Of a DNA stretch of 9,372 bases, positions 1 to 6,073 are shown piece after piece (the stretch's first letter is position 1; each line of letters opens with the position of its first letter). Position numbers and translations under genes: made by a program. The notes below the pieces were generated by a model. That model made no database searches. It had not been told where the DNA came from and worked only from the letters and a program-made list of their open reading frames with translations. Source of the stretch: an uncultured bacterium (lineage in GTDB: Bacteria; Planctomycetota; Uabimicrobiia; Uabimicrobiales; JABWCH01); the NCBI GenBank assembly GCA_938003875.1, contig CALKWO010000240.1, positions 1 through 9,372 on the forward strand, read 5' to 3'.

Positions 1-1297
1 CACTCAAACGCTTTCTTATAGTCTTGGGCTACTCCTAATCCCTCATAATAAAAACGCCCCAATGATAACATCCCAACATGGTTACCCAAGTCTGCTGCCT
101 TCTTGTAGCACTCAAACGCTTTCTTATAGTCTTGGGCTACTCCTAATCCCTCATAATAAAAACACCCCAATGATAACATCCCAAAAGGGTTATCCAAATC
201 TGCTGCTTTCTTGTACCACTCAAACGCTTTCTTATAGTCTTGCTCTATTTCTAATCCCTCACGATAAAAAAGGCCTAACAATACCATCCCATCAGGGTTA
301 CCCAAATCTGCTGCTTTCTTGTACCACTCAAACGCTTTTCTATAATCTTGCTTTACTCCTTCTCCATTAAAATAAAAATTCCCCAAATTATACATACCAT
401 CAGAGTCACCCAAATCTGCTGCTTTCTTGTACCACTCAAACGCTTTTCTATAATCTTGCTCTACTCCTTCTCCATTAAAATAAAAATTCCCCAAATTATA
501 CATACCATCAGAGTCACCCAAATCTGCTGCTTTCTTGTACCACTCAAACGCTTTTCTATAATCTTGCTCTACTCCTTCTCCATTAAAATAAAAATTCCCC
601 AAATTATACATACCATCAGAGTCACCCAAATCGGCTGCTTTTTTATACCATTCAAACGCTTTCTTGTAGTCTTGGGCTACTCCTAATCCCTCACGATAAA
701 AAAAACCTAGCCAGGAAATGCCAAGAGGGCTACCCAAATCTGCTGCTTTCTTAAACCAATCAAACGCTTTCTTATAGTCTTGAACTACGCCTGTGCCTTC
801 ACTATAAAATATCCCCAACGAATACATCCCATCGGGGCTACCTAAATCGGCTGCTTTCTTGAACCAATCAAACGCTTTCTTATAATCTTGAGCTACGCCT
901 AATCCATCACGATAACATGCTCCCAACAGAAACATCCCAACAGGGCTACCCAAATCTGCTGCTTTCTTGTACCAATCAAACGCTTTCTTATAGTCTTGAA
1001 CTACTCCTGTTCCTTCAAAATACAAGCTTCCCAACAGATACATACCATCAGTGTTGCCCAAATCTGCTGCTTTCTTGCACCACTCAAACGCTTTCCTATA
1101 ATCCTGAGCTACGCCTGTTCCTTCATAATAACATAACCCTAACCAATGTATACCATAAATGTTACCTAGATCGGCAGACTTTTGAAACCAACGAAAAGCT
1201 TCAGAATGATTCTCTAAGACACCTATTCCTTTAAAATAGCATTCTCCTATAAGTGCATAATTAAAAGAATCTTGCTTTAACAGAACCTTTGTGAAAA
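1..1297 (-). repeat. Tandem 108-bp repeats encoding Sel1-like units
   Basis: The sequence CACTCAAACGC or a close variant recurs at 1, 109, 217, 325, 433, 541, 649, 757, 865, 973 and 1081, with a diverged unit at 1189. Every spacing is exactly 108 bp (36 codons), with no insertion or deletion. The units at 325, 433 and 541 are nearly identical: the first two differ at one base and the last two at three bases near the unit end. The units at 1 and 109 are also very similar. Units nearer the N-terminus of the protein are more diverged. This suggests recent amplification or gene conversion in the central and distal part of the array. Confidence 0.95.
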
Positions 1298-1982
1298 TTT
1301 TAGACATAGTTTCATTAGCCAATACTTTATCTGGAATACATCCTTCTCCGCTCCATTGCATAATGGACTTTAAAGTTAAATAGGTAGGCTCAGGATTAAG
1401 TTCACATGCTTTGCAAATTTCTTGCCAAGCGACTACATAGTTAGAAGAATAGCAATAAGACTGTATACAATTCTGAAAGCAAACCAGGGCTTCATCTTTA
1501 GACTGTCCAGATGAAGTTTTAATCTCAAAATGTTTCTTTATGCCTCGTACAAGGCGTTCCATATCGGTATGAAAATCTGGATCAGGTCTTACGACAGTGC
1601 CATTTCTATAAGATAGCCTGCTTAGGAGTGCAGGTAGTTTTTCCTCTCCAGGCATTTCAACATTCTGTACAAGAAGGGGGATGATAGGAATATCTCTTTC
1701 TAGGGCTGCTGCAATCTCTATAAAAACAAAGTCAGAGGGATTCCATAAACGTGGCTTACCGTTCTTATCAGTAACACTAAGCCACTGCTTACCTATTACC
1801 ACAAGAAGAACCTGACATTGGCTTACCATTTTGGTTAGATATTCTTTAAAGTCCACGCCTAGAGGAATAGAATCAACATCTTTAAACAACGACTCTTTAT
1901 CAAATTCCTTTAGCATAAAATCATATATACGTCCAGTAACATCTGCGCTGTCTTCACGCCTATAAGAAATAAAAATATTCAC
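1..1982 (-). CDS. TIR domain protein with Sel1-like repeats (C-terminus beyond the window edge)
   Basis: The frame is open from a GTG at 1982 to the left edge: 660 full codons with no stop seen. GGAGG at 1990-1994 lies 7 nt before the GTG; a nearby ATG at 1987 meets a stop at its third codon, so GTG is preferred. Residues 1-150 are a TIR domain: an FISYRRED start, a BB-loop region around D35-F45 (DVDSIPLGVDF), the LLVVIGKQWL strand, and FIEIAAALERDIPIIPLLV. E89 sits where the catalytic glutamate of NAD-cleaving TIR domains is expected. Residues 155-228 are an unrecognised linker. From about residue 229, one degenerate and at least eleven regular 36-residue Sel1-like repeats follow (ADLG, G(M/I)..LG, Y.EG.GV..D, KAF.W). 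Such repeats form helical solenoids that bind proteins. TIR domains act as NADases or signalling adaptors, often in immunity; a sensing-repeat and TIR-effector role is inference. No membrane segment is apparent. Confidence 0.93.
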   Translation of the reverse strand, partial: MNIFISYRREDSADVTGRIYDFMLKEFDKESLFKDVDSIPLGVDFKEYLTKMVSQCQVLLVVIGKQWLSVTDKNGKPRLWNPSDFVFIEIAAALERDIPIIPLLVQNVEMPGEEKLPALLSRLSYRNGTVVRPDPDFHTDMERLVRGIKKHFEIKTSSGQSKDEALVCFQNCIQSYCYSSNYVVAWQEICKACELNPEPTYLTLKSIMQWSGEGCIPDKVLANETMSKIFTKVLLKQDSFNYALIGECYFKGIGVLENHSEAFRWFQKSADLGNIYGIHWLGLCYYEGTGVAQDYRKAFEWCKKAADLGNTDGMYLLGSLYFEGTGVVQDYKKAFDWYKKAADLGSPVGMFLLGACYRDGLGVAQDYKKAFDWFKKAADLGSPDGMYSLGIFYSEGTGVVQDYKKAFDWFKKAADLGSPLGISWLGFFYREGLGVAQDYKKAFEWYKKAADLGDSDGMYNLGNFYFNGEGVEQDYRKAFEWYKKAADLGDSDGMYNLGNFYFNGEGVEQDYRKAFEWYKKAADLGDSDGMYNLGNFYFNGEGVKQDYRKAFEWYKKAADLGNPDGMVLLGLFYREGLEIEQDYKKAFEWYKKAADLDNPFGMLSLGCFYYEGLGVAQDYKKAFECYKKAADLGNHVGMLSLGRFYYEGLGVAQDYKKAFE

Positions 1983-1989
1983 TTCATAA

Positions 1990-1994
1990 CCTCC
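1990..1994 (-). promoter_or_regulatory. Ribosome binding site that decides the GTG start of the TIR-Sel1 gene
   Basis: GGAGG on the minus strand is followed after 7 nt by GTG and the TIR motif NIFISYRR. It is the only strong Shine-Dalgarno match near this N-terminus. Confidence 0.75.
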
Positions 1995-2007
1995 ATAATT
2001 ATCTGCA

Positions 2008-2190
2008 CTAAGGAATCTGTGATAAAAATTTTTCTAGTTCATTTGAAGAATATTGAATACCTTTCTCTCTTTCAGAACGTACCAGCGGAGTAGCAAGCTT
2101 ACAAGCATCTCTAATTTTTAACTTATTATCCATTTCATTAGCAAAAGATGCTATAAAAAGTATTATAATAGCATAATTTGCAGATTCCAT
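2008..2190 (-). CDS. Possible small protein upstream of the TIR-Sel1 gene
   Basis: This 60-codon frame starts with ATG and ends 25 bp before the TIR-Sel1 start on the same strand, so the two could share a transcript. Residues 6-17 form a short hydrophobic run (YAIIILFIASFA) and the rest is charged and probably helical, with Lys, Arg and Glu clusters. The hydrophobic run is too short to be a confident membrane segment. An in-frame TAG lies ten codons before the ATG, and the ribosome binding site is weak. I do not recognise a family. It may be a genuine small partner of the TIR protein, a remnant, or chance. Position and strand are the main support. Confidence 0.35.
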   Translation of the reverse strand: MESANYAIIILFIASFANEMDNKLKIRDACKLATPLVRSEREKGIQYSSNELEKFLSQIP

Positions 2191-2416
2191 CTTGTATTTA
2201 CTATCTATCTTGCCACCCTATGTTGATCCGTTTTTTTTCTTCTCTATGGCCTCAGTGCATTCTGTGTCTCTGTGGTAATTTTTTTTTAAATTTAACACCA
2301 ATGAGATTTAGGTTTTATCATTATACATTTTTAATGCCTATCTTTATGCAACAAAATTCTATTTATACGAAAGGCATGTAATGTCAAAAAATTTTTGTCG
2401 CTTTGCCACCTGGAAC
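2191..2416. other. A/T-rich intergenic region with one dispersed repeat and a promoter-like site
   Basis: No convincing gene lies here. On the minus strand, a TATAAT at 2325-2320 and a separate TTGACA at 2387-2382 are possible promoter elements for the small frame and the TIR-Sel1 gene, but neither has a well-spaced partner hexamer. A transcript from either would pass through the dispersed repeat at 2241-2308. The phrase TTGCCACC occurs on the plus strand near 2210 and near 2403, at the two ends of this patch; its meaning is unknown. Confidence 0.3.
2241..2308 (-). repeat. Dispersed ACCACAGAG-type repeat, copy 1
   Basis: Read on the minus strand, the element starts with AATCTCATTGGTGTTAA, continues through an A/T spacer, and then has ACCACAGAGACACAGAA followed by a degenerate purine-rich tail ending in ATAGAGAAG. 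Copy 2 at 9262-9344 shares both the 14-base CTCATTGGTGTTAA block and the ACCACAGAG block, so this is a true dispersed repeat and not chance purine richness. Spacing between the two blocks differs (15 versus 23 nt). No coding function is seen. Confidence 0.7.
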
Positions 2417-2644
2417 TTAGGGCTTCTCGCAAGCCCTATCTGGATTGTAGCCTGCTATATGGACTTTATAAAGCAAATCTGAATAATAGGTTTGTAAATC
2501 TTGCCCTATAAAGCTGTCTTTTTCTATTTCCAGTGTTTCCATATCAACAAGAGCAGATATATGTTGTGGCAGATAGTTCTCTAAAAAGCTCCTTGCGTTC
2601 CTCTTATCGCTCATGGCTGTTTTGAAAAACAGATCATGGGGATT
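2417..2644 (-). pseudogene. Remnant of an Rpn/YhgA-like (PD-(D/E)XK) recombination-promoting nuclease/putative transposase
   Basis: The translated frame reads NPHDLFFK, then MSDKRNARSFLENYLP, a stretch with LEIEKDSFI, and YYSDLLYKVHIAG. This is the usual N-terminal part of Rpn/YhgA-like proteins, whose nuclease core begins around the DLLY aspartate. Homology upstream of the internal ATG (2614) stays in frame but has no start codon; the frame simply runs back into the purine-rich repeat. On the other side the family pattern stops after HIAG and the frame ends ten codons later at TAA. Full-length members are several times longer, so both ends are lost and activity is not expected. The fragment sits between two same-orientation dispersed repeats. 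Confidence 0.75.
2419..2437. repeat. Perfect 7-bp hairpin at the broken end of the Rpn remnant
   Basis: AGGGCTT and AAGCCCT flank a 5-nt loop. On the minus strand this hairpin covers the last codons and stop of the fragment, close to where Rpn homology ends. No T-run follows directly on either strand, so it is not a standard terminator. It may belong to inserted or rearranged DNA. Confidence 0.5.
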
Positions 2645-2654
2645 TTTTTGTCCA

Positions 2655-2748
2655 ACCTTTCTTCTCTGCTCTCTTCCTCTTTTTTCCCATGAGTTCCCTT
2701 TCTTTATTCTATGGTTTACCTTAAAAATACAAAAAAAACGCTGAGATT
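2655..2748 (-). repeat. Degenerate dispersed repeat, copy 3
   Basis: Read on the minus strand, it begins AATCTCAGCGTT, passes a T-rich spacer, then has TAAACCATAGAA and a long purine-rich tract ending in GAAGAAAGG. The order of parts (AATCTCA block, A/T spacer, ACCA.AGA block, purine tail with GAAGAAAGG) matches copies 1 and 2, but identity is low. It lies just upstream of the Rpn remnant, and its tail continues in frame into it. Confidence 0.4.
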
Positions 2749-2778
2749 ACAAGAGGAAAAAGGAATTTTTCACGTTGC

Positions 2779-3582
2779 TTAGCATACCAATTTCAAAAAA
2801 CAGACAAGCGTGTTTTCATCCAATGCCTTTTGGATGTCATTCTGGTTGGAGGGGATGGTAAATTCACCAAAGGGATTGCATTTCAAATTTAGTAAAAGGT
2901 CTTTGATTTCATCGGGGGTTTGGTGCTTTAGGTCTATATACATGGAAGAAAAAAATTGTTTTTTTTGTTCCATGCTGAAATAGTGTTCTTTTTCTGGTGG
3001 AGTCACCAGTTCCATTTTGCCCCAGAATCTGTCTGAGGTAAAGGCTTTTCCTGTTAGATAATGGAAAGATATTCTGAATTTAAATTGTAAATTTTTTCGA
3101 ATGTTGCTATTGCTTTCTTCTGGTATGGGAATTGTGAGCAGGAATTCTTGGTAGGGTGTTCCCATTTTGTACGTCTGGCTACAGGCGGGAATGGGCAATG
3201 CTGGAGCTATTCCGTGTTTATATATATCACGAAATGTTTGGATTAAGGAGTTTTCTAAATATTCCATGATGGATTTGCTATTTTTTGTAAAATCAGGACA
3301 ATATAGCTTCAAATAGTATTCTGCTTTATCTTGGGTATTTTGGTCGTAGTCTTGCAGGAAGCTCATTCTTTGAAGCTTCAGGATAGAGCAATCAAACCAG
3401 GCAATGTTGGATCTCAGGTGATGAATTTCGTTTTCTTCCCTGGGCGGCATTTCTAAAGACAGGTATTTTTTTAATGCCTGGGAATTTTGTAAAAAATGGA
3501 TAGCAGAAAGATTTTCCTCGAAAGCTTTTCCTACTATAGCCTCTAATTCTTTGCCAAAATATTTTTCAAAAGATTCGCTCAT
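2779..3582 (-). CDS. Uncharacterised soluble protein paired with an ECF-like sigma factor
   Basis: A 267-residue protein that I do not recognise. It has no signal peptide and no membrane segment. The N-terminal half looks helical and rich in Glu, Lys and Leu, while the middle (about residues 135-200) has alternating patterns that suggest beta strands (EFLLTIPIPE, LQFKFRISFHYL). It ends in a hydrophobic VCFLKLVC. No zinc-binding anti-sigma motif (H...C..C) is seen. It starts 5 bp after the sigma-factor stop; its Shine-Dalgarno AGGAGA (3596-3591) is the last two sense codons (Arg-Arg) of that gene, so the two are very likely co-transcribed and translationally linked. Possible roles are a regulator of the sigma factor or an effector acting with it. 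Both are inference from position only. Confidence 0.85.
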   Translation of the reverse strand: MSESFEKYFGKELEAIVGKAFEENLSAIHFLQNSQALKKYLSLEMPPREENEIHHLRSNIAWFDCSILKLQRMSFLQDYDQNTQDKAEYYLKLYCPDFTKNSKSIMEYLENSLIQTFRDIYKHGIAPALPIPACSQTYKMGTPYQEFLLTIPIPEESNSNIRKNLQFKFRISFHYLTGKAFTSDRFWGKMELVTPPEKEHYFSMEQKKQFFSSMYIDLKHQTPDEIKDLLLNLKCNPFGEFTIPSNQNDIQKALDENTLVCFLKLVC

Positions 3583-3587
3583 AGTTT

Positions 3588-4145
3588 TTATCTCCTATAT
3601 AATCCTTGCTTTTCAAAGCATTTTCTTAGAAGCTCTATCCCTATTTTATAGTAGTTATGCTGTGTGCGGATAGGAATTTGGGTGCTTTTCTCTACTTCTT
3701 CTGCCTTGAGTTCCTGGATTGACCTTAGAGTAATTATGTTTTCATATTTAGCGGGCAATTGAGATATGCAATGTGTCACTGCTTCAATGATTTCCTTTTT
3801 TACCTTAAATTCATCGTACAGAGAAATCTCTTGTTTTATTTCTTGTGATTCCCTGCTTCGCTGTTTTTTTTCTTGCCTTTTTTGTTTTACAAGAAGATGC
3901 TGTGCGATGCGATAGACATAGGCTTTGCCATGATTGCCTCTTTCTTGAAAATTTTTGAAACATTGGCAAAGTATCAGCAATAAATCCTGGCATATATCCT
4001 TTGCTTCTTCTTGATTGGTGTGCTTTTCGAAATATTTTAGCATAGGTTCCTGGATGTTGTTCAGGCACTCTTCTGAAAATTTTTGGTTTTGTTGTGCAGC
4101 CAGAAAGCAAAGAGACCAGTTTTCTCCATGAGAGCATTTTGGCAT
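3588..4145 (-). CDS. ECF-like sigma-70 family RNA polymerase sigma factor
   Basis: This 185-residue protein has the two-domain plan of extracytoplasmic-function sigma factors, which direct RNA polymerase to a small set of promoters. Residues 35-95 resemble sigma region 2, with the acidic polymerase-binding stretch EEAKDICQDLLL and the helix AYVYRIAQHLLVKQKRQ that would contact the -10 element. Residues 96-118 are a charged linker. Residues 119-180 resemble region 4, with a LPAKYENIITLR helix and the DNA-reading helix-turn-helix IQELKAEEVEKSTQIPIRT. The length is normal for the family. AGGAGAT lies 5 nt before the ATG. No anti-sigma membrane protein is next to it; the only neighbour in the operon is the unknown 267-residue protein. 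ECF factors often control their own operon, but no target promoter can be defined here. Confidence 0.85.
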   Translation of the reverse strand: MPKCSHGENWSLCFLAAQQNQKFSEECLNNIQEPMLKYFEKHTNQEEAKDICQDLLLILCQCFKNFQERGNHGKAYVYRIAQHLLVKQKRQEKKQRSRESQEIKQEISLYDEFKVKKEIIEAVTHCISQLPAKYENIITLRSIQELKAEEVEKSTQIPIRTQHNYYKIGIELLRKCFEKQGLYRR

Positions 4146-4230
4146 AACAATCTCCTATTTTACTGTATAGCAATATATAGGAAAATTTATAAAAGAATCG
4201 GCAAGAAAAATTATTTTTTATAAAAATTAA

Positions 4231-4250
4231 GGTCACGGTACACGGCGACC
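4231..4250 (-). repeat. Imperfect 20-nt palindrome followed by a T-rich tract
   Basis: On the minus strand, GGTCGCCG and CCGTGACC pair with one wobble and one mismatch around TGTA, and are followed by TTAATTTTTAT. It could be a backup terminator for the antiporter transcript or an operator for the sigma-factor gene. The imperfect stem makes either reading weak. Confidence 0.3.
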
Positions 4251-4263
4251 ACAATGTGTCCAA

Positions 4264-4280
4264 GCCCCCTTCAAGGGGGC
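4264..4280. repeat. GC-rich hairpin GCCCCC/GGGGGC
   Basis: A perfect 6-bp G/C stem with a 5-nt loop (the outer loop bases A/T can also pair) stands out from the A/T-rich surroundings. It follows the terminator-like hairpin after the last antiporter gene and may protect the transcript 3' end or add to termination. Confidence 0.5.
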
Positions 4281-4287
4281 AAACCAA

Positions 4288-4310
4288 AACCACGTCCTGT
4301 GAGCGTGGTT
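4288..4310 (-). terminator. Terminator-like hairpin directly after the antiporter operon
   Basis: On the minus strand the stem AACCACG / CGTGGTT (7 bp, 9-nt loop) starts 2 nt after the TAA of the MnhD-like gene and is followed by TTGGTTTG, a short and interrupted T tract. It is well placed to end or weaken the seven-gene transcript before the sigma-factor gene. Confidence 0.5.
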
Positions 4311-4312
4311 GT

Positions 4313-5761
4313 TTATTGTCCAAAAGGGGAGCCGATGGATAGTAAGTCTAAAAGAGGCAGAAAAAAGAATCCCATAGAGAAAGATATAGCGGCTAGAAGG
4401 AGAGCAACAAGATTCATAGAAAAAGAGATAGGATTTTTTCTATCTTCCTGGGATTGTTTGGGAGAAAAGCTGTACCTGACAACCCTTAAAATATAAGCAT
4501 AGGAGAGCAGAGTTCCTGTTACGATAATCGGAATCCACCAGATTTGTCCTGTTTTGCATAGGATAGTGATGATGTTCCATTTTCCTACAAATCCGCCACT
4601 GGGTGGTATGCCCATGATGCTTAGGCCTGCAAGTCCAAAGATGAAAAAGCTAAGGTTGAGGCAGGGAGGAAATCCTTCGAGATGGGCTATAGTGTCTTTT
4701 TCATAAACGCAAAGAATATTCCCTGCTACTAAGAACAGAGCGGATTTAGAAAAGGCATGGGCAAGAGCGAAGACAATGGCGATTTCCCAAACGCTCCTGT
4801 TTCCTGAAGCCAGAGGGAAGAACAGGAAAAGGTATCCAATCTGTGTGACTGTAGAATAGGCAATGAGCATCTTCAGGCGATCTTGTCTTAATGCCTGGAA
4901 TGCACCCCATAGAATGGCTATAGCCCCCAGAAGTCCAAGACAATAGGAGATCAAAGGGTTTTGTATATCCAGAAAAATGGTATTCCAGAATCGGATCAGG
5001 ATATAATAAGGCCCCTTGATGACCAAGCCCGAAAGAATGGCACTCACAGGAGATGGAGCTTGAGAATGGGCAGGAGGAAGCCAGAAATAAAAAGGAAACA
5101 AAGCAGCCTTTGTCATAAGGCCTACGGTCATAAGCCCTAAAGCTCCCCAACTCAAGGGACAAGGCTTTATGCTCTGGGCTAAAAGACTTATGTCCAGAGT
5201 ACCCCATCCTATGTATAAGAAGGCTACGCCTAAAAGATAGAACAGAGAGCCGCAAACAGCGACAATCAGATAGCGCAACGATGCCAGCAAGGCTCCTCTT
5301 TTATCGGAAAGGGCGACCATAGGCACAGCCGTAAGTGTGAGAACTTCCAGGGTAACATACAGGTTAAAAATATCCGAACTCAGAAATAAAGCATTCATAC
5401 CCGACCAGAGAATAAACAAAAGCGGATAGAAGGCTTGTTTTATTTTTACTGGATGCTCTTTGCTCTTCCAATAGCTATGAGAGTATAATACAATCAAAAA
5501 TAAAATGATGGAAGAAGAAAGCATCCAGACGATGCTCAGTCCATCACTATAAAGATCAATTCCCAGGGGTGCGCCCCAACCTGCAATATGGTATTTCATC
5601 GTGCCAAAGGTTAGAGTGTTTTTCAGCAACAACAAAGTAGAGCTTAGGGAAGACAGGGAGAAAAACAGCAAGAAAAAAAGATTTATCTTTGCCCCAAGTG
5701 CAAACAAGATAAAAGCACTGAGCAAGGGAATGACAACAGGAAAGACTAAACAATGATTCAT
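4313..5761 (-). CDS. Antiporter subunit MnhD/MbhH-like (NuoL/M/N family)
   Basis: A 482-residue polytopic membrane protein that forms the ion-translocating channel of Mrp-type antiporters and is related to complex I subunits NuoM and NuoN. The residues that define this family are present: Glu139 in FNLYVTLEVLTL (TM5), Lys218 in GLMTKAALFPFYFWLP (TM7), Lys249 in SGLVIKGPYYI (TM8), and Lys394 in GGFVGKW. His334 and Lys339 lie in ALAHAFSKSALFL. Proton or sodium translocation is therefore plausible. The ATG at 5761 is chosen because its ATGA overlaps the stop of the MnhC-like gene and AAGGAG lies upstream; the open frame runs further upstream only as an out-of-frame reading of that gene. It is the last gene of the operon and the only large channel subunit in the window. 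Confidence 0.93.
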   Translation of the reverse strand: MNHCLVFPVVIPLLSAFILFALGAKINLFFLLFFSLSSLSSTLLLLKNTLTFGTMKYHIAGWGAPLGIDLYSDGLSIVWMLSSSIILFLIVLYSHSYWKSKEHPVKIKQAFYPLLFILWSGMNALFLSSDIFNLYVTLEVLTLTAVPMVALSDKRGALLASLRYLIVAVCGSLFYLLGVAFLYIGWGTLDISLLAQSIKPCPLSWGALGLMTVGLMTKAALFPFYFWLPPAHSQAPSPVSAILSGLVIKGPYYILIRFWNTIFLDIQNPLISYCLGLLGAIAILWGAFQALRQDRLKMLIAYSTVTQIGYLFLFFPLASGNRSVWEIAIVFALAHAFSKSALFLVAGNILCVYEKDTIAHLEGFPPCLNLSFFIFGLAGLSIMGIPPSGGFVGKWNIITILCKTGQIWWIPIIVTGTLLSYAYILRVVRYSFSPKQSQEDRKNPISFSMNLVALLLAAISFSMGFFFLPLLDLLSIGSPFGQ

Positions 5762-6054
5762 GTTTTTTTCTCCTTTGCACCAGGCTCCGAAGTCGTAATC
5801 TTTTGAAGGAGAGTTAAAGAAAAGGCAGTGACGCTGACCGAAATGACAATGCCTGTCAGCACCAGGGATTGCATAATAGGGTCGCATTCTTTTCCTGCCC
5901 TTTTCCCAAAGGCGATAAGAATGAGAAAAACGCCTGTGCCGAATAAATTCAGTCCTAAGATTTTTTTCATCCATCCTGGCCTGATAAGAATGCCTTCCAG
6001 ACCAATACATACTACAACAATACCTGCTATAACATACAATATGCTTTGATTCAT
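5758..6054 (-). CDS. Antiporter subunit MnhC/MbhG-like (NuoK family)
   Basis: A 98-residue protein with three membrane helices, homologous to complex I NuoK. The C-terminal signature DPIMQSLVLTGIVISVSVTAF matches the family pattern DP..QALVLTAIVI. In Mrp complexes this subunit packs against the MrpD channel. An open frame extends to an ATG at 6120, but those 22 residues are charged, overlap the previous gene, and are absent in the family; the ATG at 6054, with AGGATAGGG upstream, gives the normal length. It begins 19 bp after the MbhE-MnhB stop and ends with an ATGA overlap with the MnhD-like gene. Confidence 0.9.
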   Translation of the reverse strand: MNQSILYVIAGIVVVCIGLEGILIRPGWMKKILGLNLFGTGVFLILIAFGKRAGKECDPIMQSLVLTGIVISVSVTAFSLTLLQKITTSEPGAKEKKT

Positions 6055-6073
6055 TTTTTCCCTATCCTGGCAA

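Larger units (their letters stand above)
4146..4312. other. Intergenic region between the antiporter operon and the sigma-factor gene
   Basis: The half near 4313 carries three hairpin-capable sequences. The half near the sigma gene is A/T-rich and should hold its promoter. On the minus strand, TTGCCG near 4200 and TATATA about 19 nt later are a weak candidate; an ECF-type promoter with an AAC-containing -35 was not found. No gene is seen on either strand. Confidence 0.4.

Noticed and set aside
62..1234. Three plus-strand frames of about 100 codons with internal repeats
   Set aside because: They are antisense readings of the 108-bp Sel1 repeats; the period is a multiple of three, so any stop-free frame is repeated. 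The minus frame has the protein motifs.
1..1297. CRISPR-like array because of regular repeats
   Set aside because: The 108-bp units are contiguous and conserved over their whole length with no unique spacers, and they translate as Sel1 repeats.
2178..2381. Plus-strand 67-codon frame
   Set aside because: It runs antisense through the dispersed repeat and T-rich DNA, with low-complexity Phe/Leu content and no ribosome binding site.
2749..2778. Terminator for the sigma-factor operon just after 2779
   Set aside because: Only a weak A/T hairpin (GAAAAA/TTTTTC) is found and the T-run comes about 20 nt later inside the repeat copy; not convincing.
3811..4323. Minus-strand 170-codon frame overlapping the sigma-factor gene
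   Set aside because: It runs out of frame through the terminator hairpins and the sigma gene; no family pattern, and the sigma frame is clearly coding.
4254..4496. Plus-strand frame with a charged stretch (KSKRGRKKNPIEKD)
   Set aside because: It is antisense to the hairpins and the 3' end of the MnhD-like gene; its charged content mirrors the hydrophilic tail region of that gene. No ribosome binding site.
4746..5255. Minus-strand 169-codon frame inside the MnhD-like gene
   Set aside because: Out-of-frame shadow, rich in Ser, Arg and Cys, without family motifs or a start signal.
5762..6010. N-terminal extension of the MnhD-like protein by 83 residues
   Set aside because: It reads the MnhC-like gene in another frame, has no membrane helices or family similarity, and the ATGA overlap at 5758-5761 gives the expected start.
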